A DNA stretch of 38,561 bases, from NCBI GenBank assembly GCA_009835735.1, contig VXWX01000014.1, positions 1-38,561 on the forward strand, in the 5' to 3' direction. This DNA comes from Acidimicrobiaceae bacterium. GTDB lineage: Bacteria; Actinomycetota; Acidimicrobiia; Acidimicrobiales; Aldehydirespiratoraceae. Below the pieces are notes generated by a model. It ran no database searches and was not told the origin of the DNA. It saw only the letters and a program-made list of their open reading frames with translations. Below, piece by piece: positions 1-8,017 of this stretch (positions are counted from its first letter, which is position 1; each line of letters begins with the position of its first letter). A program made the position numbers and the translations under genes.

Positions 1-529
1 CGCAGCGCCACATGGTGGTGAAGGTGCCCTCCACCAGCGGCACGTAGAAGGCGGCGGGGTAGTCGTCGATGGGGGTGGCGGGCCGACCCGAGCGCACTGT
101 GTCGGCCAGGCGAGTCCAGTTCTCGTGCGGGCCGGGCGCCACCGGGATCAGCCCCGCCATCGAGGCGGCCCCGTCGACGAGCAGGTAGCGGCGGGCAGCG
201 TCGTTGAGCTTGAAGTGGTCCACCACCCGGTCGAGCAGGCCGAGGGCCACCACCGAGTCCAGCAGCGCCTCAAGGTGCAGTTCCGGCAGGTCCAGCCGCC
301 CGGCCAGTTCCTCCGCCGTCATGCCAGCGTCCGGACCTTCGTCCAGAGCCTCGAACACCCCGAGTTCCAGCGCGGCCAGCAGCACGTGGTAGCGGCCTAA
401 TCCCTCGATCACCGCCCACACCGGCGCGGCCGCGGGCGGCTTGAAGTCTGTGAACGGCCGGCCCACATGGGCCATCGTGTGGGTCTTCTTCAACTCCGGA
501 TAGGGCGCGTCGCGAGGTTCGGCAGACAT
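1..529 (-). CDS. SAM-dependent O-methyltransferase, N-terminal part (runs off the left edge)
   Basis: The reading frame is open from an ATG at 529 leftwards to the window edge, giving 176 residues without a stop. The protein begins MSAEPRDAPYPELKK. Residues about 35-120 read as the dimerisation/winged-helix domain of the O-methyltransferase family that includes acetylserotonin and polyketide O-methyltransferases. Seen there are GRYHVLLAALELGVFEALDE, then AEELAGRLDLPELHLEALL, then LLDRVVDHFKLNDAARRYL. That helix-turn-helix-strand pattern is typical of this N-terminal domain. The SAM-binding Rossmann domain would lie beyond the left edge and is not visible, so substrate and activity cannot be judged. 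The gene is followed on the same strand side by a serine hydrolase gene whose stop lies 58 bases upstream of this start. Confidence 0.72.
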   Translation of the reverse strand, partial: MSAEPRDAPYPELKKTHTMAHVGRPFTDFKPPAAAPVWAVIEGLGRYHVLLAALELGVFEALDEGPDAGMTAEELAGRLDLPELHLEALLDSVVALGLLDRVVDHFKLNDAARRYLLVDGAASMAGLIPVAPGPHENWTRLADTVRSGRPATPIDDYPAAFYVPLVEGTFTTMWRC

Positions 530-587
530 CAGCCCCTATGTTCGTCGCTCCTGATCGCCGGAGTCGAACTCATCCGGTGTCGGATTC

Positions 588-1616
588 TCACTGCGAACCG
601 GTGAGGAGGGTGGCAGCCAGCCGGGCGGAGCTGTTCAGGACGCGGTTCCGGCCGTCGTTGCAGGCGACCAGCACGGCCCTCCGGCGGCGGTCGTCAAGGA
701 GGGCGGTAGCCGACCACATCGTGTTGGAACCCTGCATCGCGTATCCGACACCCGGCAGGGAGCCGATCCCTCTCCAGCCCATAGCCATCCCGTACCTCCC
801 GTCATGGGGCGTCAGCAAGAGGCGATCAACCGCGGCTTCATTCAGCAGGTCCGAGCCTCCAAGGAGAAAGACCCGCACGAACTTGGCCCAGTCGGCCATG
901 GTGATGTGCATCGTGCCGGCAGCCGACAGCACCGCGGGGTTGTCGCTCCTGGGATCGGAGGGATCTGCCGGCGGTCCGGCAAGGAGGCCGAGACCGCCAA
1001 GACGGAACCGCGCCGGATGACCCCATACCTCTCCGGGCGGGCCGAAACCGGCAGTCTCGATGCCCAGAGGGGCCAGCACGTGGGCGTCCAACGCCTGCTC
1101 GAATGTCGTTCCTGCCAGCCGATCGATGGCCGCACCCACGACGATGTAACCCAGGTTCGAGTAGCGGAACTGACCGGGCTCATCCGGTCGCGCCCAGAGC
1201 GCCCGTCGGGCGGCGTCGGTGCGCTGGACGTCCAGCGGCCGAGAGTCCTCCCAAGCTTGATCCATCTGGTGCGAGCTGAGATTTGCACTGATACCCGCGT
1301 GATGCCAGAGCACCGAGTCAACGGTCTGGTCAGCCCAATCACCGTGAATGTCGCTGCCGAGGTCAGCCAGAGCCTCCACCAGCGGCATGTCCCATTCAGC
1401 CTGACCGCGCTCGACCAGGCAGGCCCATAAGACGGCGGTGAACGTCTTGGTGCACGAGCCGATGTGCCATCGATCCGACGCCAACGCGCCATCCTGACTG
1501 CCCCGCCGACGGACACCGACCACATGCACGTCGACAGGGCCTTCAGCAGGAACCACGCATGCGGCCACCGCTGGAACGCGGTATCGCCGCGCAAACCGTA
1601 GGAGAAGCTCGTCCAT
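588..1616 (-). CDS. Beta-lactamase-like (class C fold) serine hydrolase
   Basis: A 342-residue protein of the beta-lactamase/esterase/D,D-peptidase superfamily. The SxxK motif is at residues 54-57 (HIGSCTKTFT), which supplies the nucleophilic Ser and general-base Lys. The YxN motif is at 152-154 (FRYSNLGY). The usual third motif (KTG or HxG) is not evident. The equivalent place near the C-terminus reads YAMQGSNTMW, so the His/Lys position appears to be Gln. Without a clear signal peptide the enzyme is probably cytoplasmic and more likely an esterase or amide hydrolase than a true beta-lactamase. It is divergent from the M20 hydrolase gene at 1730. A TAGCTA hexamer (1625-1630) lies eight bases upstream of the ATG and may be a -10 box, but no convincing -35 was found. 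Confidence 0.82.
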   Translation of the reverse strand: MDELLLRFARRYRVPAVAACVVPAEGPVDVHVVGVRRRGSQDGALASDRWHIGSCTKTFTAVLWACLVERGQAEWDMPLVEALADLGSDIHGDWADQTVDSVLWHHAGISANLSSHQMDQAWEDSRPLDVQRTDAARRALWARPDEPGQFRYSNLGYIVVGAAIDRLAGTTFEQALDAHVLAPLGIETAGFGPPGEVWGHPARFRLGGLGLLAGPPADPSDPRSDNPAVLSAAGTMHITMADWAKFVRVFLLGGSDLLNEAAVDRLLLTPHDGRYGMAMGWRGIGSLPGVGYAMQGSNTMWSATALLDDRRRRAVLVACNDGRNRVLNSSARLAATLLTGSQ

Positions 1617-1729
1617 ATGGGTAGTAGCTAGTTTCGCCTACCAGCGACGACGGGTCTCGGCTCGGTCACGATCCCAGCCCGGACGCGCTGATCGCGGCAT
1701 TTTCTTGATGACATGGGAGAATCGGATGC

Positions 1730-2965
1730 ATGAGGGAAGTGCACACCAACCCGGAACGGCTTTGGTCGCGGTTGATCGACATGGCCGAGGTGGGGGCTAC
1801 CCCGGCGGGAGGCTCGAACCGGCAGGCGCTGTCCGACGACGACAAGGCTGGCCGCGATCTGTTCATCGGCTGGGCCGAGGGTGCCGGCTGCTCCATCGAA
1901 CTCGACGGGGTGGGCAACCTGTTCGCCCGCCGGCCAGGCGCCGACCCCGATGCCCTGCCGGTGGTCCTGGGCAGCCACCTCGATACCCAGCCCACCGGCG
2001 GGCGCTTCGACGGGGTGTACGGGGTTCTGGGCGGGTTCGAGGTGGTCGAGGCGCTCAACGACCACGCTGTCGAGACCCAGGCGCCGGTCGAGGTGGCGGT
2101 GTGGACCAACGAGGAGGGATCCCGCTTCCCGGTGTCGATGATGGGCTCGGCGGTGTGGGCCGGCGCGCTGGCCCTCGACGACGTACGGGCCATCACCGAC
2201 CGTTCCGGGATCAGCGTCGGCGACGAGCTCGACCGCCTCGGGTGGGGCGGCACCGCGCCGCTCGGCAAGCCGCTGCGGGCCTACCTGGAACTGCACATCG
2301 AGCAGGGCCCGATCCTGGAGGCCAGCGGGTCGTCGATCGGCGTCGTGACCGGTGTGCAGGGGATCCGCTGGTTCACGGTCACCCTCGACGGCTTCCCCGC
2401 CCATGCCGGCACCACGCCGATGGATCGCCGCCACGACCCGGCTCGGCCCCTGGCCATGATCCTTAGCGGCCTTTACGAGATGGCCGCGGCCTACTTCCCG
2501 GCGATCCGGGTGACGCCGGCCCAGTTCCAATCCGAGCCGGTGTCGCCCAACACGGTGCCGGCCAAGATCTCTTTCACCATCGACCTGCGCCATCCCGACG
2601 CCGACGCGCTCGACGACATGGAGACCACGCTGCGCAACCTGGTAGCCGGTGCAGCCACCGAGCACGGATGCCACCACCAGGTGGACATCATCAACGACTG
2701 CGCCCCGGTCGTGTTTGACGACGAGTGCGTGCGCGCCGTGGAGTCGGCCGCGCAGCGCTGCGGCTTCGCCTACGAGCGGATCGGCTCAGGCGCGGGCCAC
2801 GACGCCTGCCACGTGGCCCTCAAGGCACCCACCGGCATGATCTTCGTTCCCTGCGAGGACGGCCTCTCACACAACGAGGCCGAGTCGATCGAGCCCGACG
2901 CCGCCGGCCGCGGCGCCGAGGTCCTCCTGCACGCCGCCCTGGACCTGGCTGGCGCGGCGTCCTGA
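1730..2965 (+). CDS. M20-family amidohydrolase (allantoate amidohydrolase / N-carbamoyl-amino-acid hydrolase / beta-ureidopropionase type)
   Basis: A 411-residue cytosolic metallohydrolase that removes a carbamoyl or ureido group from an amino-acid-like substrate. The di-metal ligand pattern is visible: GSHLDTQPTGGRFDG (H83, D85, D94), WTNEEGSRF (E128/E129), ELHIEQGP (H189), then GSGAGHDA and, near the C-terminus, LSHNEAES. The central lid/dimerisation domain (about residues 205-325) contains GFPAHAGTTPMDRR, characteristic of the HyuC/AmaB/AllC branch. Length matches the family (400-420). The exact substrate cannot be read from sequence. N-carbamoyl amino acids, allantoate and N-carbamoyl-beta-alanine are all possible. 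A gggag element lies about 12 bases upstream of the ATG. Several other C-N hydrolases occur in this window, which fits nitrogen scavenging. Confidence 0.9.
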   Translation: MREVHTNPERLWSRLIDMAEVGATPAGGSNRQALSDDDKAGRDLFIGWAEGAGCSIELDGVGNLFARRPGADPDALPVVLGSHLDTQPTGGRFDGVYGVLGGFEVVEALNDHAVETQAPVEVAVWTNEEGSRFPVSMMGSAVWAGALALDDVRAITDRSGISVGDELDRLGWGGTAPLGKPLRAYLELHIEQGPILEASGSSIGVVTGVQGIRWFTVTLDGFPAHAGTTPMDRRHDPARPLAMILSGLYEMAAAYFPAIRVTPAQFQSEPVSPNTVPAKISFTIDLRHPDADALDDMETTLRNLVAGAATEHGCHHQVDIINDCAPVVFDDECVRAVESAAQRCGFAYERIGSGAGHDACHVALKAPTGMIFVPCEDGLSHNEAESIEPDAAGRGAEVLLHAALDLAGAAS

Positions 2966-3006
2966 CTCCGGGGATTGGCGGCTCCGGCCGGAATCTTGGT
3001 GCGATT

Positions 3007-3020
3007 CCTGGGTCTCCAGG
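3007..3020. terminator. Weak hairpin in a convergent intergenic gap
   Basis: Between the convergent gene ends at 2965 and 3058 there is an inverted repeat, CCTGG-GTCT-CCAGG (5-bp stem, 4-base loop). It is flanked by the palindrome TCCGGCCGGA at 2983-2992 and the near-palindrome CCCGAGATCTTGGG at 3033-3046. There is no U-tract. The convergent position makes a bidirectional transcription stop plausible, but the stems are short. Confidence 0.22.
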
Positions 3021-3057
3021 GCACGAAACCATCCCGAGATCTTGGGGGGAGCGGCTG

Positions 3058-4104
3058 CTAGGGGCGCAGGAGGATCTTTCCGAAGAAGTCGCTCTCCAGC
3101 ATCTTCTGCTGGGCGGCGGCCGCCTCCGACAGCGGGAACTCCGAGTCGATCACCGCGGTGAACTCACCCGAGCCGACGCCTTCGCAGAAGGTGTCCCACA
3201 GCGGCGCCATCTCGTCGGGCCGGTACGGATCCGAGCCGATGATCCGCAGACCGTTGTGGAACAGGTGGCCGAGCGACCCGATGGTGGCTGTGTCGCCCGA
3301 GGCGTTGCCGCAGTTGACCAGCCGGCCCCCGATGCCCATCGCGAACAGCGACTGGGTGAACAGGGCGGTGCCCACATGGTCGAACACCATGTCCACGCCG
3401 CGGCCGCCGGTCACCTCCATGGCCCAGCCGGTCACGTCACCGGTGCGGTTGTTGAGCACGTGGTCGGCGCCGATCTCGGAGGCCAGCTCACACTTGGCGT
3501 CGGTCCCGGCGGTGGCCAGCACAGTGGCGCCGGCGTGCTTGGCAAGCTGGATCCCGGCCACCGACACTCCCGATCCGGCCGCGTGGATCATCACCGTCTC
3601 GCCCTCAACTAGACCGCCCGTGTAGAACAGCGCGTGGCCGGCGGTGAGCCACACCGTTGGGAAGGTGGCCGCCTGCTCCAGCGACACATGGTCGGGCACC
3701 CGGTAGCAGTGCGAGGCCGGTACCAGGCACTTGGTGGCATAGCCGCCGTCGAGGGTGGCGCCCAGGATGCCGAGCTCGCCGTACAGATCGCCCATGCCCG
3801 CAAGCTTGGAGTTGTCGGGCACGCCGGCCATGGAAGGGTCGACTACCACCCGGTCGCCGGGCTGCCACTCGCTGACTGCTGCCCCCACCTCGGCCACCAC
3901 CCCAGCGATGTCCATTCCGGCGATGTGGGGGAAGGTGAACCCCGGCATGTGGTACCAGCCGTTGCGCTGGAGCAGGTCGAGCCGGTTGAGCGCGGTGGCC
4001 ACCACCTCCACCACCACGTCGCCATCGCCGGGAATCGGGTCGTCGACATCGGTGTACTCCAGCACCTCGGGTCCGCCCGAAGCGTGGTACAGCATCGCCT
4101 TCAT
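3058..4104 (-). CDS. MDR-superfamily NAD(P)H:quinone/alcohol oxidoreductase
   Basis: A 348-residue medium-chain dehydrogenase/reductase. The start is placed at 4104 (MKAMLYHASGGPEVLEY), the canonical N-terminus of the family. The frame stays open for 56 more codons upstream, but that stretch overlaps the end of the VOC gene and is unlike the family. The catalytic domain shows NRLDLLQRNGWYHMPGFTFP and HIAGMDIAGVVAEVG. The cofactor domain has VMIHAAGSGVSVAGIQLAKHAG, where AGSGVS replaces the common AxGGVG nucleotide loop, and the protein ends FFGKILLRP. Structural-zinc cysteines are not obvious, so a quinone-oxidoreductase/enoyl-reductase role is at least as likely as alcohol dehydrogenase. It lies 58 bases downstream of the VOC gene on the same strand. 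Confidence 0.85.
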   Translation of the reverse strand: MKAMLYHASGGPEVLEYTDVDDPIPGDGDVVVEVVATALNRLDLLQRNGWYHMPGFTFPHIAGMDIAGVVAEVGAAVSEWQPGDRVVVDPSMAGVPDNSKLAGMGDLYGELGILGATLDGGYATKCLVPASHCYRVPDHVSLEQAATFPTVWLTAGHALFYTGGLVEGETVMIHAAGSGVSVAGIQLAKHAGATVLATAGTDAKCELASEIGADHVLNNRTGDVTGWAMEVTGGRGVDMVFDHVGTALFTQSLFAMGIGGRLVNCGNASGDTATIGSLGHLFHNGLRIIGSDPYRPDEMAPLWDTFCEGVGSGEFTAVIDSEFPLSEAAAAQQKMLESDFFGKILLRP

Positions 4105-4162
4105 GGTTGTGGGGTCTCTGTTGTCGGCTGGCTGGCGGCGAGCGCTGCCGTCAAGTGTTGCG

Positions 4163-4531
4163 TCAGCCGTGGCCCTCGTCGGGGGTGGCGCCCCACTCGA
4201 TGATCTGCAGCATGTTGCCGTCGGGATCGGCGACCGTGCCGATGAGCCCGAAGGGCATTTGCTCGACCTCACGCACCCACGTCGCGCCGTGGGAGTTGAG
4301 ATGCGCCTCCAGGCCGCGGCAGTCGCCCACGTCGAGGTTGAGGATGATGCGATGCCCGTTCTCGTTGGGTCCCGACACCTCGCTGTGCTCCTCGATGAAG
4401 AGCTGGACCCCGCCGAACACGAACGCTCCCATCTCGTTCTCGTCGGGCCCGAAGCAGGCCCGGTACCAGTCCTTCATGGCGTCGACCTGTGACGATCCCA
4501 CGAGAATGCTGCCCAGATTGGGTGCTGACAT
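4163..4531 (-). CDS. VOC-family (glyoxalase/bleomycin-resistance fold) protein
   Basis: A 122-residue single-domain vicinal-oxygen-chelate protein starting MSAPNLGSILVGSSQVDAM. The start at 4531 is fixed by a strong AGGAGG ribosome site (4537-4542) five bases upstream. Family hallmarks are DAMKDWYRACFGPDENEMGA near the N-terminus, HRIILNLDVGDC in the middle, and the C-terminal strand ADPDGNMLQIIEWG, where the E of IEW is a typical metal-ligand position. The fold covers glyoxalases, ring-cleavage dioxygenases, epimerases and binding proteins, so the reaction is not assignable. It precedes the MDR reductase gene at 3058-4104 and is divergent from a second VOC gene at 4657. Confidence 0.85.
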   Translation of the reverse strand: MSAPNLGSILVGSSQVDAMKDWYRACFGPDENEMGAFVFGGVQLFIEEHSEVSGPNENGHRIILNLDVGDCRGLEAHLNSHGATWVREVEQMPFGLIGTVADPDGNMLQIIEWGATPDEGHG

Positions 4532-4656
4532 TGGATTCCTCCTGAACTCACGAGCTGCTGGCCGGACGGTACGCCCGGCAAGAGAGCCGGACCAAGTCCG
4601 CCCGGCGAGGTTCCAGCCGAAGTTCAGGGGTAGTGTCGCCGCCATAGGGGGTTGAC

Positions 4657-5148
4657 ATGACTGATACCGCTTCGCCTCCCGCCACGGTGCCCGCGGACAA
4701 GCCGCCGCCGTCGCTGCTCACCCACATCGCGCTGCCCGTGCGCAGCCTCGACGACACCCTTGCCTTCTACGAGAAGTTCACCACCCTGGTGAAGATCTCA
4801 GAGCGCCATGACGACGAGACCAAGATGCGAACCGCGTGGCTGGCCAACGAGCGCGACATCACCACCCCGGGGGCGGCCCGCTTCGTGATTGTGCTCATGG
4901 AGGGCGCCCTGCCCAAGCAGATCACCGGCGACATCGTCGAGGAGTACGGCTTCCTCACCTCCATTGCCCACCTCGGCATCTCGCTGGACACCCGGGACGA
5001 GGTGGACGAGGTCGCGCGCCTGGCCGCCGAGGACGGCTGCCTCGTGCTCGGACCGATGTACCGCAACCCCGATGTGGGCTACATCTGCCTGATCAAGGAT
5101 CCCGACGGCAACAACGTCGAGTTCTCGGTGGAGCAGGTCCTGGGCTGA
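4657..5148 (+). CDS. VOC-family (glyoxalase/dioxygenase fold) protein
   Basis: A 163-residue VOC protein. After an 18-residue Pro/Ala-rich leader it shows LLTHIALPVRSLDDTLAFYE (putative metal-ligand His in THIALPV). Further on come SIAHLGISLDTRDEVDEVA (second His) and, at the C-terminus, CLIKDPDGNNVEFSVEQ (ligand Glu in VEF). The H...H...E pattern is that of a metal-binding glyoxalase-fold enzyme. AGGGGG lies about five bases before the ATG. The gene is divergent from the VOC gene ending at 4163 and its stop is only 16 bases from the stop of a third, convergent VOC gene. The substrate is unknown. Confidence 0.86.
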   Translation: MTDTASPPATVPADKPPPSLLTHIALPVRSLDDTLAFYEKFTTLVKISERHDDETKMRTAWLANERDITTPGAARFVIVLMEGALPKQITGDIVEEYGFLTSIAHLGISLDTRDEVDEVARLAAEDGCLVLGPMYRNPDVGYICLIKDPDGNNVEFSVEQVLG

Positions 5149-5164
5149 TCTGCCCCGAGGTCAA

Positions 5165-5557
5165 TCAGGCGTTCTTCTCGGAGGCCGATCCGGGCACGTA
5201 GGTGCCCTTGTTGCGCCACAGCACCACCTCGGCGCCCCACGGGTCGCGGAAAGCGGCGTGGCGGGCGTCGAATTCCTCCCAGTAGTACTCGTCCCACATC
5301 TTGGTGGCGCCCATCTCAATGGCGGCGGCGAGCTTGGCCGGCGGGTCGTCGACCATGACGTAGATGCGGGGCACGGGCCCGGTCACCGGCTCGGTCTCGA
5401 GGTGGATCCCGAGGTTGGGCTTGACCCCCGGCAGCACCTCGTGGAACTCGCCGGCCGGGCGCCGCTTGTATTTCCAGTCGAACAGCTTCTCGTAGAACTG
5501 CGAGGTCGCCTCCGGGTCGGGGGTGGGCAGATCCACGAAGATGAGAGGGTTAACCAT
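5165..5557 (-). CDS. VOC-family (glyoxalase-like) protein
   Basis: A 130-residue protein starting MVNPLIFVDLPTPDPEATSQ, with AAGGAG about eight bases upstream of the ATG. It has the two beta-alpha-beta modules of the VOC fold. The first contains QFYEKLFDWKYKRRPAGEF and the second VMVDDPPAKLAAAIEMGATK followed by AAFRDPWGAEVVLWRNKGTY. The first ligand position, usually His, seems to be Val/Asp (IFVDLPTPD), so it may be a binding or non-metal member like those of the PhnB/CFP-30-like group. It is the third VOC gene within 1.4 kb. Confidence 0.84.
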   Translation of the reverse strand: MVNPLIFVDLPTPDPEATSQFYEKLFDWKYKRRPAGEFHEVLPGVKPNLGIHLETEPVTGPVPRIYVMVDDPPAKLAAAIEMGATKMWDEYYWEEFDARHAAFRDPWGAEVVLWRNKGTYVPGSASEKNA

Positions 5558-5611
5558 GCCGGTCGCTCCTTAATGACGGTCGATGGATGGCAGTCGATGC
5601 CTGACGCCACG

Positions 5612-6937
5612 CTAGACCGGCCGGTCCAACCGGGCGACAGCGGCGTCACCGAGCTCCACGAACCGCTCGTAGTTGGCCTGGTAGGCCTCGTCGGGCCCGG
5701 GCTCGATCCGGGTCATGTCGGCCAGCGGCCAGGAGTCCATGCTGGCCGCCCCGACACCCTCCCACCAGTCCAGCGCCGCGCCCGCGGCCAGCGCGCAGCC
5801 GTGGGCCGACAGCTGCTCGGGCCGCTCGGGCATGTCTACAGCCACCTCCAGCACCGACGCCTTGATCGAGCACCACAGGCGGCTGAGCGCGGGCGAGCCG
5901 CCACAGCACATCACGTCCATTTCCACTCCGGCACTCCGGAGCTCCTCGTGTACATGCCGCAGGCCGTAACCGGCGGCCTCCAGCACGGCCCGGGCGATCT
6001 CGGCCGCGCCGGTGTCGAATGTCAGGCCGTGGATCTCGCCCCGCAGGCGGGACTCCCACCGGGGCGCTCGCTCACCGTCGTGATAGGGCAGCACCAGAAG
6101 GCCACCCGCGCCCGGCTCGACGCTCCCGGCCAGCGTCAGCAGTTCCTCGATGGATCGACCCGACGTGGCCGACCACCACTCCAGCAGCTGCCCGTGCCCG
6201 TTGGTTGGGCCGCCGACCACCTCGACCCCGGCCACCGGGCTGAAGTAGCCGGGTATCTCGACGGGGCGCTGTGCTGCGTCCACCGCCACGCCCAGCCCCC
6301 CGGTGCGCCCTCCGGGGTCGTGGCCCCGGCGGGGAGTGCCGAGTCCACCCGCCCAGAAGCTCATGTACGCGTCGTTGGACGCGCTCACCAGAGGCGTGCC
6401 GGCGCGCAGGCCCAGCGACCCGTCGCAATGCCCGATGATGGCCCCAACCTCGACCCGCTCGCCGTATCCCGCGATGGCCTCCTCGCCGGGCCACAGTCCC
6501 TGGATATCCCCCGCGCCCAGGCAGCGCAGCGCCCAGTCCCAGATCTGCGCGCCGGCCAGCGGGCGGCCCGCCTCGTGGCTGAGGAACTCAAGTTGGGCGA
6601 GGTGCTGCCCGGTTCGGTCCAAGCCGATGCCGGCCGGATGCCGGCAGGTCGCGGCCCACCCGACGGGATCCCTGCTCTGGTCGTGGAGCAGCGGGACGGT
6701 GGTGGGGCTCTGACCGCCCACCCCCACGGCTGCAACCGGTAGGCCAGCCTCGTCCACCCTGGCCAGGAGCCGGCCCAGGCCGTCGAGCCAGGCGGCGGGA
6801 GCGGCCCGCCCCGCCGGCCAGGAGTCGGCCCCCGCGAACGGCTCGTACATCCACAGCCTCACACTCCCGCTGCGAGCCAGTGCAACCGCGCGAGCTCCGC
6901 CGGTTCCAAGATCGACACCCAAGACGACCGAGCTCAC
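5612..6937 (-). CDS. FGGY-family carbohydrate kinase (xylulokinase-like)
   Basis: A 441-residue sugar/polyol kinase of the ASKHA fold, predicted to phosphorylate a ketose or polyol with ATP in the cytoplasm. The N-terminus VVLGVDLGTGGARAVALARS is the phosphate-1 loop of the family. VAAVGVGGQSPTTVPLL replaces the usual SGQMHG substrate loop. The adenosine-side motif CCGGSPALSRLWCSIKA precedes SAHGCALAAGAALDWW, the expected GxAxxA segment. At 441 residues it is shorter than typical xylulokinases (480-510). The start is a GTG at 6937 with GGAGGA upstream. It is the last gene of a three-gene minus-strand set (amidohydrolase, dehydrogenase, kinase) with gaps of 28 and 35 bases, consistent with a catabolic operon. 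Confidence 0.84.
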   Translation of the reverse strand: MSSVVLGVDLGTGGARAVALARSGSVRLWMYEPFAGADSWPAGRAAPAAWLDGLGRLLARVDEAGLPVAAVGVGGQSPTTVPLLHDQSRDPVGWAATCRHPAGIGLDRTGQHLAQLEFLSHEAGRPLAGAQIWDWALRCLGAGDIQGLWPGEEAIAGYGERVEVGAIIGHCDGSLGLRAGTPLVSASNDAYMSFWAGGLGTPRRGHDPGGRTGGLGVAVDAAQRPVEIPGYFSPVAGVEVVGGPTNGHGQLLEWWSATSGRSIEELLTLAGSVEPGAGGLLVLPYHDGERAPRWESRLRGEIHGLTFDTGAAEIARAVLEAAGYGLRHVHEELRSAGVEMDVMCCGGSPALSRLWCSIKASVLEVAVDMPERPEQLSAHGCALAAGAALDWWEGVGAASMDSWPLADMTRIEPGPDEAYQANYERFVELGDAAVARLDRPV

Positions 6938-6972
6938 CGCAGAGAGTCCTCCATCTCAGCCAGAGGGTCGTC

Positions 6973-7989
6973 TCACCCCACCATCACCCGGTAGACGGGC
7001 TGCGACACAGCCAGCGTCATGGCGTCGGCGACCTCGTCCAAGCGGTAGCGGGCGGTCACCAGCCGGTCGAGGTCAGCGGCCAGCGCGCCCGAGGACAGCA
7101 GGCCGGCGGCCGTCCGCCAGTCCTCCGGCTCCTGGCTGAACACCCCGATGATCGACAGCTCGTGGTGATGGATGCGGTCCGCACCGACCGACGCCATCAC
7201 GTCCTTGGGGAAGGCGCCGTAGAGGACCACTGCGCCCGCGTCGTCGCACAGATCGAGGGCCAACTCCACCGCGCCCGGGGTTCCGGCGGTCACGAACACG
7301 ACATCGTGCTGGCCCAGCCACCCGGTCAAGTCGTCCGGCCCGGCCACCCAGTCAGCCCCTGCATCGACCGCCTCAGACCGGCGCTCCGCACTCACATCAA
7401 CCATGCCGACGCACGACGCCCCCCAGGCCCGGCACAGAGCCAAGTGGAGCCTGCCCATGTAGCCCGCGCCGATGACCGCTACCCGGTCGCCGGCCCGGAA
7501 GCCGCCCAACCGTACGGAGTGCACCACGCAGGCCAGCGGCTCGCCCATGGCGGCGTGCTCGACCGGGATCTCGCCGACCCTGTAGGTCTGGGCCGCAGCC
7601 ACCCTGACGACCTCGGCCAGACCGGCGCCCATCGAGACGGTGCCGTCGCTGAGCTTCCCGCCCTGGGGCCGTTTGCACAGGGCGCTGCGGCCCCGGCGGC
7701 ACATGTGGCAGGTGCCGCAGCGGGTCAACAGGTCCATGGTGACCAGATCACCCACCTGCGGAGCCCCGGGAAGCGACGCCACTGCATCCCCGGCCTCAAC
7801 CACCCGGCCTGCGGCCTCGTGCCCCGGAGCCACCGGGTATATCGGCTTCGTGCCGTCGAACAGGCGCCGCTCCATGGTGCATAGTCCGCAGGTGCCCACC
7901 TCGACCAGCACGTCGTCGGGGCCGGCGCGGGGGCGGGGCTCGTCGCGAAGCTCGACTGCTCCCGGCCCGGTGACGACGGCAACCTGCAT
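6973..7989 (-). CDS. Zinc-dependent alcohol/polyol dehydrogenase (MDR family)
   Basis: A 338-residue medium-chain zinc dehydrogenase, probably oxidising a sugar alcohol, threonine-like or other secondary alcohol with NAD(P). The start is MQVAVVTGPG at 7989 with AGGGAG upstream. The frame extends 39 codons further upstream, but that stretch overlaps the neighbouring gene's end. Catalytic zinc residues are C34 (VGTCGLC) and the H57-E58 pair (PGHEAAGRV). The structural zinc lobe is intact, with C91, C94, C97 and C105 in CGTCHMCRRGRSALC. The Rossmann loop is VIGAGYMG (residues 171-178). It lies between the kinase and amidohydrolase genes in the same orientation, which suggests dehydrogenation and then phosphorylation of a carbohydrate-like intermediate. 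Confidence 0.9.
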   Translation of the reverse strand: MQVAVVTGPGAVELRDEPRPRAGPDDVLVEVGTCGLCTMERRLFDGTKPIYPVAPGHEAAGRVVEAGDAVASLPGAPQVGDLVTMDLLTRCGTCHMCRRGRSALCKRPQGGKLSDGTVSMGAGLAEVVRVAAAQTYRVGEIPVEHAAMGEPLACVVHSVRLGGFRAGDRVAVIGAGYMGRLHLALCRAWGASCVGMVDVSAERRSEAVDAGADWVAGPDDLTGWLGQHDVVFVTAGTPGAVELALDLCDDAGAVVLYGAFPKDVMASVGADRIHHHELSIIGVFSQEPEDWRTAAGLLSSGALAADLDRLVTARYRLDEVADAMTLAVSQPVYRVMVG

Positions 7990-8017
7990 GATGCTCCCTA
8001 ATTCGCTCCAGTACAGG

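Noticed and set aside
1628-2677. Long minus-strand open frame opposite the M20 hydrolase gene
   Set aside because: It is compositionally biased and motif-free, and antisense to a well-supported enzyme.
4105-4272. Upstream extension of the MDR reductase (extra 56 codons)
   Set aside because: The family N-terminus begins at MKAMLYHASGG (4104). The extension overlaps the VOC gene and is low-complexity.
5258-6742. Long open frame on the plus strand opposite the FGGY kinase gene
   Set aside because: It has no recognisable domain and low-complexity Gly/Arg/Pro/Val content, as expected opposite a high-GC gene. The kinase on the minus strand has clear motifs.
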